DNA of 38,349 bases from assembly GCA_001313085.1 (NCBI GenBank), contig BBFE01000043.1, forward strand, positions 1 through 38,349, in the 5' to 3' direction. The notes under the pieces were generated by a model, which saw only the letters and a program-made list of their open reading frames with translations, had not been told where the DNA came from and did not search any database. A program made the position numbers and the translations under genes. The stretch's first letter is position 1; every line of letters begins with the position of its first letter. Below, in pieces: positions 1 through 8,349 of the stretch. Source of the DNA: Paenibacillus sp. JCM 18996 (GTDB taxonomy: Bacteria; Bacillota; Bacilli; Paenibacillales; NBRC-103111).

Positions 1-21
1 AATAACAAAAGGAATCTGCAG

Positions 22-52
22 AGCTGAACACTAATCTAGTGTTCGGCTTTTT
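22..52 (+). terminator. Rho-independent terminator
   Basis: A 12-bp stem (AGCTGAACACTA at 22-33 with TAGTGTTCGGCT at 37-48, including one G-U pair) with a 3-nt loop is followed by a T-run. It ends a + strand transcript entering from the left and separates it from the RadC-like gene at 82. Confidence 0.8.
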
Positions 53-81
53 CTAATTCACCAATCTGGAGGACATTAGTT

Positions 82-295
82 ATGAACGAATATCATCCTT
101 CCCAAATCAAATCACTCCTAGCCTATTATATCTGCACATTCCCATCCGAGTGGAGATACAACGTCTTCAAATGAAGACATTGAAATAACAAATCGTCTTG
201 TAGAAGCAGGTAATATTGTTGGAATCCAGCTATTGGACCATGTCATTCTTGGTGGACACCGCTTCTATACATTTAAGGAAAATGGATTAATGTAA
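82..295 (+). CDS. RadC/JAB-domain protein, short and frameshifted
   Basis: The ATG at 82 follows GGAGG (68-72) with 9-nt spacing, but that frame soon stops. The frame ending at 295 encodes AHSHPSGD, then [11 protein letters not shown] and LLDHVILGG, which are the metal-binding MPN/JAB signature and downstream motifs of RadC. RadC-family MPN proteins of this kind are common on phages and integrative elements; their biochemical role is unsettled. Only the JAB core is present, about 70 residues against roughly 220 for full RadC, and the segment before the HSHPSGD motif needs base changes to read through. It is either a shortened mobile-element RadC with indels or a decaying copy. It lies just upstream of the recombination pair at 314-2029, as expected for a phage DNA-metabolism block. 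Confidence 0.7.
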
Positions 296-313
296 TTAAG
301 GGAGGGTAAAAGC

Positions 314-1270
314 ATGTTAGCATCTCTTAAAGCAAATGTTTTCGTAGAAACAGAAGGGCTTGCACATGATCAATGGCTGAAATACCGGCGCAAAGGGATT
401 GGTGGTTCCGATATCGCAGGGATATGTGGATTATCCAAATGGAAAAGGCCTATACATGTATTTTTAGAGAAAATAGGGCAAGCTCCAATAGAATCGCCAA
501 GTGAAGCTGCTGAATGGGGTAATTTACTTGAACCTTTGATTGCTGATAAATTTGGACGGAATCATACGGAATGGGCTATTACAGAGAAGAAGGTTATCTA
601 TTCGCATCCTAAATATGAATGGGCTTTGGGTAATTTGGATCGTATGATTATTTGTCCGGATCGCGGCCGCGGCATCTTAGAAATCAAAACCGCTAGCGAG
701 TATTTAAAACATGAATGGGATGATGGCAATATTCCAGATTATTATTTCGTCCAACTTCAATGGTATATGTTCGTAACAGGATTGGAGTGGGGGTATTTTG
801 CAACATTAATTGGTGGGAATAAATATCGGGAATATGAAGTATATCGTGATGATGAACTCATAGAACAGCTTCAGCGATTAGCTAGTGACTTATGGTACAA
901 CCATATCATACCTCGTGAATCACCACCATTTGACGGTTCAGATGCCTCTACAAATTTATTGAATCGCTTATATCCCAATGCAGTAGCATCGAGTATCGAA
1001 TTAGAGGATGTCGAGTTGATCGAAAGATATTTGGATAAAAAGCAACGAATCAAGGACTTAGAAGAAGAGTTTTCTGAGGTTGAGAACCTAATCAAGGCGA
1101 TGCTTGGTAATCATGAAGTTGGTCTATGTAGCAGTTACCGAGTGAAGTGGGATAATCGCAGTAGAACCGGAGTGGACAGCAGGTTGTTGAAAGAGCGATA
1201 TCCGGACGTTTACCAAGAATGTCTTAAGCTTACGAAGTTTCGGCAGCTCAGCGTTAAAAAAGGAGGTTAA
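314..1270 (+). CDS. YqaJ-type viral recombinase / lambda-exonuclease-like nuclease
   Basis: This 318-residue protein has the YqaJ fold. A conserved N-terminal segment (RRKGIGGSDIAGICGLSKW, residues 25-43) is followed by an acidic GNLLEP motif (E73), an Asp at 109, the PD-(D/E)XK core ILEIKTA (121-127) and a VQLQWYM motif (146-152). Proteins of this family are 5'-3' exonucleases that resect dsDNA ends to give 3' overhangs, working with a single-strand annealing protein. A Rad52-like annealing protein follows after 5 nt, giving a two-gene recombination module like lambda exo/beta. The start at 314 follows a strong purine-rich GGGAGGG site. The reading frame is intact, unlike most neighbours. 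Confidence 0.9.
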   Translation: MLASLKANVFVETEGLAHDQWLKYRRKGIGGSDIAGICGLSKWKRPIHVFLEKIGQAPIESPSEAAEWGNLLEPLIADKFGRNHTEWAITEKKVIYSHPKYEWALGNLDRMIICPDRGRGILEIKTASEYLKHEWDDGNIPDYYFVQLQWYMFVTGLEWGYFATLIGGNKYREYEVYRDDELIEQLQRLASDLWYNHIIPRESPPFDGSDASTNLLNRLYPNAVASSIELEDVELIERYLDKKQRIKDLEEEFSEVENLIKAMLGNHEVGLCSSYRVKWDNRSRTGVDSRLLKERYPDVYQECLKLTKFRQLSVKKGG

Positions 1271-1275
1271 TTCAA

Positions 1276-2029
1276 ATGAGTGATCAAAAGCAATCCTTGT
1301 TCGAACGCCTTAATGCCCCTTTTCCATATTCGGAGTATCGCTATGACAGCTTTGGGGATCACTGCTATATCAGTGGTCAAGCTGTTACGGAACGTATAAA
1401 CAAAGTGCTCGGGGTAGTTTTTGGAAGTGTCGTGGACTACATGATACGGAGAAAATCATCATGATCCGAATGGGAAGAACCCTCGAGTTAAAATTTATGT
1501 GGAATTCAGCTTCTATAATCAAGAGATAAGAGAATGGATCAACTTCACTGATGTTGGAAGCGAGCAAATCAAGCCAGGCATGAATGAAGGTGACGCAACA
1601 AAATCGGCCATAACCGATGGGATGAAAAAAAAGTGTTCCAGCCGAATAGGTGTTGCGAGCGATCTGTACAAGGGATTGATCACATGGGACAAGCAGAAGC
1701 AACAGGTAATCGTTCCGGATGTTTATAAAGCTTATTATGAGAAAATGGGATGGGAAAAAAGATAAAGAAGCTGATGCACAACAACAATTTGAAAAAAACA
1801 AAACGAACAGTAGTAGGAAAAAAACGATCTAGCACAAAAAATTGAAAAGGCAAAAGCACTCCAATCCAGACGCAGATCAAATCATTATGGCAGGATTTAG
1901 CCGGTAATCTGGAAGGCTTCGATGAATGGTATAAAAAAAAGAAACAAGAGGAGAAGGCTACGGATCAGCAAATCCTAAGTTTGTTGAAAAAAGAAGCTTG
2001 CTGAAAAGAAAGGTGCGGCAATTGCATAG
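1276..2029 (+). CDS. Rad52-like single-strand annealing protein, frameshifted
   Basis: The start at 1276 follows GGAGG overlapping the end of the exonuclease gene, so the two are probably translationally coupled. The N-terminus has FERLNAPFP and ITERLN-like spacing before a KVLGV motif. After a frame break near 1400-1440 the protein continues with GDATKSAITDGMKKK and IGVASDLYKG, the conserved part of the Rad52/Sak superfamily. A basic, Lys-rich tail with an EGFDEWYKKKKQEE segment follows. Reducing A-runs near 1758, 1796 and 1986 restores frame and ends the protein at TAG 2027-2029 (about 245 residues). Such proteins anneal complementary strands during phage recombination. Assignment to Rad52-like rather than RecT rests on these motifs by eye. 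Confidence 0.75.
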
Positions 2030-2042
2030 ATTCACTAAAATG

Positions 2043-2072
2043 AAAACGGCCTCCTAATGGGATGGCCGTTTT
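2043..2072 (+). terminator. Rho-independent terminator after the recombination genes
   Basis: Perfect 9-bp stem AAAACGGCC (2043-2051) with GGCCGTTTT (2064-2072) and a 12-nt loop. It lies 14 nt after the Rad52-like gene. Confidence 0.85.
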
Positions 2073-2189
2073 GTATTTGAAATAAATTTCACCGGAAATA
2101 CAGTCTGATAAAAAGTTTTTTTTACAAAATCAAGTTTGGCATCTCTTTGAGATGATGGATGAGGCTAAAAGATGGAGGGCGATCGTTGT

Positions 2190-2769
2190 ATGTTTAAAGA
2201 ATTTGTTGATTTAGTAGCCTTTATTGTTACAGAGCCAATAAAAGTAGCTAGTGAAATAATTAGTGATCTTAGTGATGCAGTGGATAAAACAATCCGCGCC
2301 AAAAGTAGTGGAACCGTTCAAACGAATAACTTCGACAGTTCATATCATGAGCCTGGGTTCGGCACTATCATCTATTGTGAGATATTATTCGGAGGTGCCG
2401 AGCATTCAGGAATTTATGTTGGTAATAGAAAAGCTATAGCATTAGATGGTAATGGAGAAGTCGTTCAGGTTAGTCTTGAGGAGTTTACAAATAATCTCAC
2501 CACGACAAATCAAGACATCTATATTCCTTTTTTTTGCAACATTTCAAATATGCCGGTAAAATTCCCAAGTGCAGCAAACAGGGCTTTGTCTATGATAGGA
2601 GAAAAAAAGAGATTATCATATACTGCTGGATAACTGCCATCAATTTGTTGCTGGCTGTTTAACCGACAGTTTTGAGAATCCCTTTAATTTCTTATGGATG
2701 TTAAAGGATTTAGTAGAGAAAGAGCATGGAGAAAGAATAGTTTGGAAGCAATGGGACTGGAGAAATTAA
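2190..2769 (+). CDS. LRAT-domain (permuted NlpC/P60-like) protein, frameshifted
   Basis: The start is ATG 2190 because GGAGGG (2174-2179) sits 10 nt upstream; an in-frame ATG at 2172 precedes the RBS. The N-terminal 40 residues are a helical segment. The core PGFGTIIYCEILFGG then AEHSGIYVG carries the conserved His of the LRAT fold. An over-long A-run at about 2601-2607 breaks the frame; shortening it by one gives DYHILLDNCHQFVAGCLTD, where NC-x-x-F is the catalytic Cys motif of LRAT/HRASLS proteins. The protein then ends at TAA 2767-2769 (about 192 residues). LRAT-fold proteins are cysteine acyltransferases or hydrolases acting on lipids or peptides. The role of this one is unknown. It is flanked by terminators on both sides, so it forms its own transcription unit. 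Confidence 0.75.
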
Positions 2770-2820
2770 GTATGGAGAAATAATATTACAAGCTACATTA
2801 GTAATTTAACTTATTTTCCG

Positions 2821-2852
2821 GAAGAGCCTGAATAACCTCTTCTTCTTTTTTT
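2821..2852 (+). terminator. Rho-independent terminator after LRAT-like gene
   Basis: Stem GAAGAG (2821-2826) with CTCTTC (2837-2842), followed within two bases by a long T-run. Confidence 0.65.
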
Positions 2853-2978
2853 TATAAAACTTGATTGCTCAACTGCTTTTTTTAATCTTTTTTATATGTA
2901 TTAATCGTAATCCTAAATAATCAATAACGATGAAACAAGAGCAACAATAAAGTAAAATAATGAAAGGTTGGTGTGTAA

Positions 2979-3158
2979 ATGTTTCATGATTATGGAGATA
3001 TTCTAACGGTTGAAGAAATAATGGAAGCCTTGCAAATTGGACGAAATACGGCTTATCGATTACTTTCTACTGAGCAAATCAAATCGATCAAAGTTGGTAG
3101 AAAATATCGCATTCCTCGTGAATTTCTGATTGAGTATATCATTCATAAATTTAGGTGA
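2979..3158 (+). CDS. Excisionase-like helix-turn-helix protein (first copy)
   Basis: A 59-residue protein beginning MFHDYGDILTVEEIMEAL. The layout LTVEEIMEALQIGRNTAYRLL then IKVGRKYRIPREFLIEYI is the winged-helix MerR-like fold of the excisionase/AlpA group: a recognition helix, a wing with VGRKYRIP, and a final helix. Proteins of this type bend DNA at attachment sites during excision or act as small regulators of integrative elements. The integrase is 5 kb downstream, and a second protein of the same family is at 7714. The RBS is weak (AAAGG, 2963-2967). The reading frame is intact. Confidence 0.8.
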   Translation: MFHDYGDILTVEEIMEALQIGRNTAYRLLSTEQIKSIKVGRKYRIPREFLIEYIIHKFR

Positions 3159-3215
3159 GGCTTTATGGTAGTTAAAAGTTTGGTTGGTTAGGAAAAAAAA
3201 GGAGATAAATAAGAC

Positions 3216-5099
3216 GTGGATCATAAATTTCAAGATTTGATATTTAGTGCATTTGGCTTTGAATTTGAAGTGAATTCTAATGATGAGATGAATTATAATG
3301 TAATATTGGATTCCGTCAGAATAAAAAAATCAAATTTAGTTAAGCCAGACTTCGAATCTGATATTGATAAAGAAACTTTAAAGCAATTGATGTCGGAAAC
3401 AAAATACGAAATGAATTCAGTATTGACTACCAAACATGAACAACTAGAATTATCAATTTTTTTCTGACCTCCTCGGCGTTAATTACCATGAGTTGTTACA
3501 CTGTATTAAAAAAAAGAGCGCTTCACGAAATCTATGACGAGGTCTCACAAATATCCTTTGACGAGATGGAAGTATATAACCATCTAAGACGAAATGAGGA
3601 TGATTACTATGAGGTTTTTGAGGCTATTGATGAATTAATTCAGTCAGAGTATTTTAAAGATATTAACGACTTTATTCAATTTTATGGAAGTGACTCCATT
3701 CTTAATTTATTTTCAGATGATGGGATTAAAAAAAATTTTGAGCAAATTTTCATCCGAAAAAAGTTTATGCCGAAGAATTTGGAATTGAATATAGTGCCTT
3801 TAATGAACAGAATGCAAATGGACTTGAAAAAAAATCAACTGGAGATTGCACTGATTAACGCATTATTTAAAAAAAAGTGTACCCAAAACCTCCAAAGAAC
3901 TTTGATAAACAGGCTGCGAACATCAAATTATCTAAATTTAATGAGGCAGTGACTAACTGGCACATTACTTCGCGACAATTAGGGTCTTTTTTTTATAGAG
4001 TTATTTTCCCCCTATATTTATGGCTTGAAGATTTGACTCTGAACACTCAGCCTGAACGTATTAAAGATTTTAATTCTTATTATGAGCAAATGGTAGATAC
4101 ACTTTGGCCTTGGTAGATTATTTAAAAGGTATGGGTGAGAATTATAATCCATCTAACGATTTACTTATGTATGAGGAAAAAAAACTAATGCTTTGTTGTT
4201 ACTAGAGGTATGTTTGAATAACTACAACTTAAATGGGTGTAATGTTATTGAGGCATCCGATATGAAAGCATTGGCCTTTTTTAACTTTATTCAACGATAT
4301 TGATTTAAAAAAGGATGTTAATTCAAGCTTTATTTAATGAAAAAGGCAAAGAGGTTTTCGATGCAGGTTGGACAAATGGCTTAAGTTATTACTTTCTTAT
4401 TTTCTTCGGATATGTACCCTTCCTAAAGCAATTTATTAAAGCTGAGCTGTTAAACCGAGTGAATGAAGATGTTTATCAAGGTATTCTCGACAGTAAGCCC
4501 TTTAGTCTTAGAGAGAAGGAATTGCTTGTTGGTCTATATAATAAAGCATTTATTTATTCTGCGCTTAAGTCGCGAGAAAAGTATTCAGATGAAGGTAGTA
4601 GTAGAATGGATATGGAAGAAGAGGAAGATGGGAAAATTCCTTCGTGTTATGACATTTCTAGTTTTCAATCAATGGTCCTTCAGTTCCAAGACACAGAACT
4701 TAGAGATAGCACAGTCGCTTTTTTTTAAAGAACTATACTCTAAGGTTTATAGTGTGAAAATAGAGTGGAAAAAATAAAATGCCACCTGAGTTGATTATGA
4801 ATTCCTTTCAAAAAATACTGTAGAACTAACAGAGAATCTTTAATGGATGATGCTGTTGAAGTGATAACTGGATTTTACTTCGGAATTGCAGATAAATTTC
4901 GTGAAGGAATGGGTATTAATTCCTCTACACCGCCTGAAAAGGAGGAAACACAAGGACTGAACGATGTAATCAAAGTCTTTAAAACTTATTTTAAGAGCAT
5001 AGATAACGAAGAAAAAAAATTGAAAAAAAAGACTTTCATAAATTTTTTGCTACGGTTAAACCTTTGTTGCATAAGTTTATAGGTAATATTCGAGAATAA
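3216..5099 (+). CDS. Large protein of unknown function, multiply frameshifted
   Basis: Start GTG 3216 with GGAG at 3201-3204. The frame is interrupted many times, but nearly every break is at an A- or T-run (for example near 3460, 3511, 3869, 4184, 4266, 4306, 4721, 4769, 4806, 5020 and 5033). Shortening these by one or two bases gives one continuous protein of roughly 620 residues, ending ...LLHKFIGNIRE at TAA 5097-5099. One break near 4105 needs an added T instead. The protein is acidic and helical, with no signal peptide, obvious membrane segment, Walker motif or nuclease motif. A low-complexity acidic stretch (MDMEEEEDGK) lies in the last third. I do not recognise it. A strong terminator follows directly, so it may be transcribed with the excisionase-like gene 57 nt upstream. 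Confidence 0.6.
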
Positions 5100-5111
5100 A
5101 TAAATAATGTG

Positions 5112-5163
5112 AAAAAAAATGGTAAAGTCCACTCTTGTGTAGAGTGGACTTTACCATTTTTTT
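5112..5163. terminator. Long perfect hairpin, bidirectional terminator
   Basis: GGTAAAGTCCACTC (5121-5134) pairs perfectly with GAGTGGACTTTACC (5142-5155) around a 7-nt loop. Flanking AT and A-run/T-run bases extend the stem to about 22 bp, giving a U-tract in either direction. It lies just after the unknown gene at 3216-5099. Confidence 0.85.
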
Positions 5164-5250
5164 GATTGGTTTATTCTGTTCTTAGAGGTACTTAGCAACC
5201 TCATGTAGGATGCAAAATGAAGCGCAAAAAAAACAGAGGAGTTGTAACAA

Positions 5251-5795
5251 ATGGACAGAAGCAAATTTGAACATGAAGTATTGAAACGCATGAAGAAGAT
5301 GAATAACGGAAACACGGATATTCAATTTCTTTCCTGGGAAAATGGTGAATCAAAGGCCAGCATTGGCAATTGCGAGTTGGAACCATACACTCTATTAGTA
5401 TTCTATGCAAATGACTTAATGAAACGGTGTTGCGGACGAATTGCAGATCGTAAAGTTGATATGTGCTCTGACGTTTTGTTAGTAGATGCAAAAAAAATGC
5501 GGGTCATTATTGATCGTAGGATTGAGAATGGGGAATTTATTTTCGTAGAGAACGGTGATCAATGTAACACTTATACCGCGGAAGTGTCTGAGGCAAATGG
5601 GAAGGAATATGGGAAAATATTTGTCCTATATGAAGACAATGAGATCTGCCAACTTATTTTGTTCGATAGCATGCTGCATAAAAAAATTTACTGTAATTGT
5701 TGTAAAAAAATGAAACAAATCGGGAGATGCTGCGAAATATTGCTTTTAGCTACATCATAAACCTTTTCACAGAACTTTCTGAATACGTAAATTGA
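5251..5795 (+). CDS. Protein of unknown function
   Basis: Begins MDRSKFEHEVLKRM, with GAGGAG at 5236-5241 placed about 9 nt before the ATG. The first ~145 residues read without interruption. Two A-runs (about 5680 and 5704) then break the frame, and shortening each by one gives the ending REMLRNIAFSYIINLFTELSEYVN and a stop at 5793-5795, about 180 residues in all. It is cysteine-containing (CCGRIADRKVDMC) with alternating beta-like segments (LVDAKKMRVIID, EFIFVENGD). I see no recognisable domain. It lies between a strong terminator and the helicase gene and is probably co-transcribed with the latter, 26 nt downstream. Confidence 0.65.
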
Positions 5796-5821
5796 TTTTT
5801 TTAGGCAAAGGAGTACCACCT

Positions 5822-7556
5822 ATGGAAATCAATAATGAGTTACTTGCGGAATTTTTTAAAGAAATATATTGCTGATTCTGATATTGGGGAAAATTTAAGT
5901 CATACAACAGCAGAAAAAAAGTGCCAAATTCGAAAATACTGACTGTATTGAATGCAATGAGACGATTACAATCACTCGACCCGTAACCCAGCCTTCACCA
6001 GGCCTTTTCAGTGAATATCTAATTGATGACGAAAAGGATGGAAGGGAAGGTATAGATGACTCGTTTGCAGTGTCATCTATACCTCCTAAACTATGGTCAG
6101 AAGATGTAGCTGAACTTGAAGATAGGCTTATTGCGGAACAGGTGAAGCAGACTTCCGATGTTAAAAGCAACGATAAAAGCAAAAAAAACATCAAAGGATG
6201 CGAAGGTGCGCTCAAAAGACATCGACTTTATAGTGTATAAGCGTACTTTAGAAAAGCTTGTCCTTAGAAGCTGTGAGCAAAAAAGTCTTATCTTATAACA
6301 ATAGTATGGGTTGTTTTGATGTTTTGAGTGACATTGGCTTACGAACATTGATTCGAAGTGGCTGGCCACCTGAGGTTGAACGACTTCTCACGAAATATAA
6401 GGTTGATGACATAGTGGACCGGATAAAGACCGCAGCTGAAATACAAACGTCACCATCCGAGTTTGACTCTTTAAGCGATTTTATTAATTTTTGATAATGT
6501 GGTGCTTCAAGTATCAAATAATAAAGTTCATAAGCATTCCCCTAAGTTTAAGTTTGCAAGCTATTTAAATGCCAGTTATATAAGCGGTGGTAGTGAAAAT
6601 AATGCACCTAATTTTTTTTCAAATGATAAGTAGAGTTTCAGATAATAACATCGAAAAAAATAATGCTAATCCAGGAGATCATGGGGTACATTTTTTTTCA
6701 AACTACTTTAATGCAAAAAAAATGGTTTATTTTTTTTGTAGGAAAGCCGAACAGTGGTAAGTCTACTCTGCTTGATCTTATAACTGAGATTGTTGGAAAG
6801 AAATACACTAGTGCAGTACCACTTCACAAATTACATGAAAGGTTTGCGGTTGCGAATCTATTTGGTAAAAAAAAGTTAAACGTATCGGGAGAGCTGAACG
6901 ATAGTGAAATAAAAGATAATAGTATGATAAAGATTTTAACCGGGGGTGGTGATGAAGTAGCCGCGGAGTTTAAAGGTCAGGATTTTTTTCTTTTTTTACG
7001 TGCAAGGCGAAATTGTTGTTTTGCGGAAATGGAGTTCCGCAATTAAGTAGATTAGATAATACAACAGCGTTCTTCGACAGATTAATTTTTTGTTTGCTTC
7101 AATCATAGTATAAGTGCAGATCAGAGGGACTTAAACCTTAGAGAAAAAACTTATCGCTGAAAAAAAACTATATTGTTAGCTGGGCCGTCGATGGGTTGAG
7201 ACGTTTGATAAAAAAACAATTTTATATTTACAGAATGCGAGGAATCTAGACTATTCAAGAAACAATTTGTTCAGGAAATGAACAATGTACGTGAATTCAT
7301 AAATGAGACCTGTTTTATAGATGTTAATAACCCAAATATTAGGGTTCATAAACGCGACATTTTTTTGCGGCTTATTTGAAGTTTTGCAGGGACAATTGCA
7401 AAAGAGCTTTAAGCAGAAAAGAGTTTTTTTCACCGAGATAACCAATCTTGGGTTTACTGCTTCCAAAAAAAACATTTCGAATGAATGGTTCAACCCCATT
7501 AGATGGTTATATAGGACTTGAATTAAATAAGGAGTATCAAAAAAAATATTTATTAA
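5822..7556 (+). CDS. D5/Pri-Rep type phage primase-helicase (SF3 ATPase), frameshifted
   Basis: Start ATG 5822 after AAAGGAG (5804-5810). Several A/T runs break the frame (near 5850, 5913, 6181, 6490, 6675, 6712, 6727, 6980). Joined pieces show the D5_N-like region (GCFDVLSDIGLRTLI, then HKHSPKFKFASYLNASY), a Walker A motif GKPNSGKST near 6746, a Walker B-like NVSGELND, KILTGGGDEVAAEFKGQ, and LLFCGNGVPQL, the SF3 motif C region. The C-terminal part (ADQRDLNLREK, WAVDGLRRLI, VREFINETCFI) is typical of phage/plasmid D5 helicases with a winged-helix end. Such proteins initiate replication of phages, satellites and plasmids by melting an origin and loading primase. The N-terminal ~150 residues are acidic and show no clear primase motif. 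The stop depends on an A-run at 7539-7546. Confidence 0.75.
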
Positions 7557-7713
7557 AAGGTTTAATTATTTGCCTACGTTTTCTACGGCTATAGTAGTTG
7601 TCTTGATATGCCTAGTGTTTTATAGAGGCTATAACGTAGATTCAAATGTCTACAGCAGCCAACACCTTTTCTACATCAATTAGGCTTGATAAAAAAATCA
7701 AGGAGGTAAACAT

Positions 7714-7950
7714 ATGCAGCCTATAAATGAATTACTTACTATTGATGAAGCCCGGACGTACCTTCGAGTAGGGAAGAACACGATGTATAGTCTTATTAAG
7801 AAACACTCTGATTTCCCGGCTATCCGCTTAGGAAATCAAATACGTATACCATTAAATGCTTTGCTTATATGGACAGAAAATCAATTGAAAATAACAACTA
7901 ACATTGAATCTATAAGAGTGGAGGAATCAAGGTATGAAGAAAAGCGGTAA
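7714..7950 (+). CDS. Excisionase-like helix-turn-helix protein (second copy)
   Basis: 78 residues with a near-perfect RBS (AAGGAGG, 7701-7707). Residues 7-55 (LLTIDEARTYLRVGKNTMY, then IRLGNQIRIPLNALLIW) match the MerR-like excisionase fold. Its position 400 bp upstream of the tyrosine integrase makes it the more likely dedicated Xis; the copy at 2979 may be a regulator. A short hairpin (CTTGA 7685-7689 with TCAAG 7698-7702) touches the RBS and could modulate translation. The C-terminal tail (ESIRVEESRYEEKR) extends past the usual domain and overlaps the next gene by 17 nt. Confidence 0.85.
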   Translation: MQPINELLTIDEARTYLRVGKNTMYSLIKKHSDFPAIRLGNQIRIPLNALLIWTENQLKITTNIESIRVEESRYEEKR

Positions 7951-8116
7951 ATATTTCAACGTCGAGAGGCTTTTCGTTTTAGGAGAATACATTTCATATG
8001 ACGGTATGTCATTCAAAAGAAACGCAACAAAAGCGGAAAATTATAGCAGTGCGGCCTCAAGATTAGGATATATAGAAGCAAGAAAAAAGGTTAAGAGAGA
8101 TAAGAAAACAAAATAA
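7934..8116 (+). CDS. Small basic protein of unknown function
   Basis: 60 residues, beginning MKKSGKYFNVERLFVLGEYI and ending in a Lys-rich tail (RKKVKRDKKTK). It overlaps the excisionase-like gene by 17 nt and has GTGGAGGAATC (7919-7929) just upstream of the ATG, so it is likely coupled to that gene. No family recognised. Its basic character and position suggest a DNA-associated accessory protein, but that is inference. Confidence 0.55.
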   Translation: MKKSGKYFNVERLFVLGEYISYDGMSFKRNATKAENYSSAASRLGYIEARKKVKRDKKTK

Positions 8117-8167
8117 CCTTAAATATAGGATGAAAGAATATAGAATTAAGGAGCGACTACTTTATTC

Positions 8168-8220
8168 TTGCTAATAATTGTGTTGTTGTTTAGTTTAGGA
8201 CAGCATAGCATTATTAGCAA
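8168..8220. repeat. Perfect 11-bp inverted repeat upstream of the integrase
   Basis: TTGCTAATAAT (8168-8178) and ATTATTAGCAA (8210-8220) are exact reverse complements separated by 31 nt. There is no T-run after the second arm, so it is not a canonical terminator. The spacing and the place between xis-like and int genes fit an operator or recombinase arm sites. Confidence 0.6.
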
Positions 8221-8301
8221 TAAAAGCATATCGATATTAATTTTGAGTCCGTATTTTAAAGCTTTATGCCTATATATTATATCTCAGTATAGTTATGTGT
8301 T

Positions 8302-8328
8302 GGAGGATGCCATTTGGGTATCCTCCAT
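8302..8328 (+). terminator. Hairpin in the integrase leader (terminator or attenuator)
   Basis: GGAGGATGCC (8302-8311) pairs with GGGTATCCTCC (8316-8326) through a 4-nt loop with one mismatch. It lies 21 nt before the integrase start. It lacks a strong U-tract, so it may act on translation or mRNA stability rather than termination. Confidence 0.5.
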
Positions 8329-8349
8329 CTTTAAGAAAGGATGCTGATT

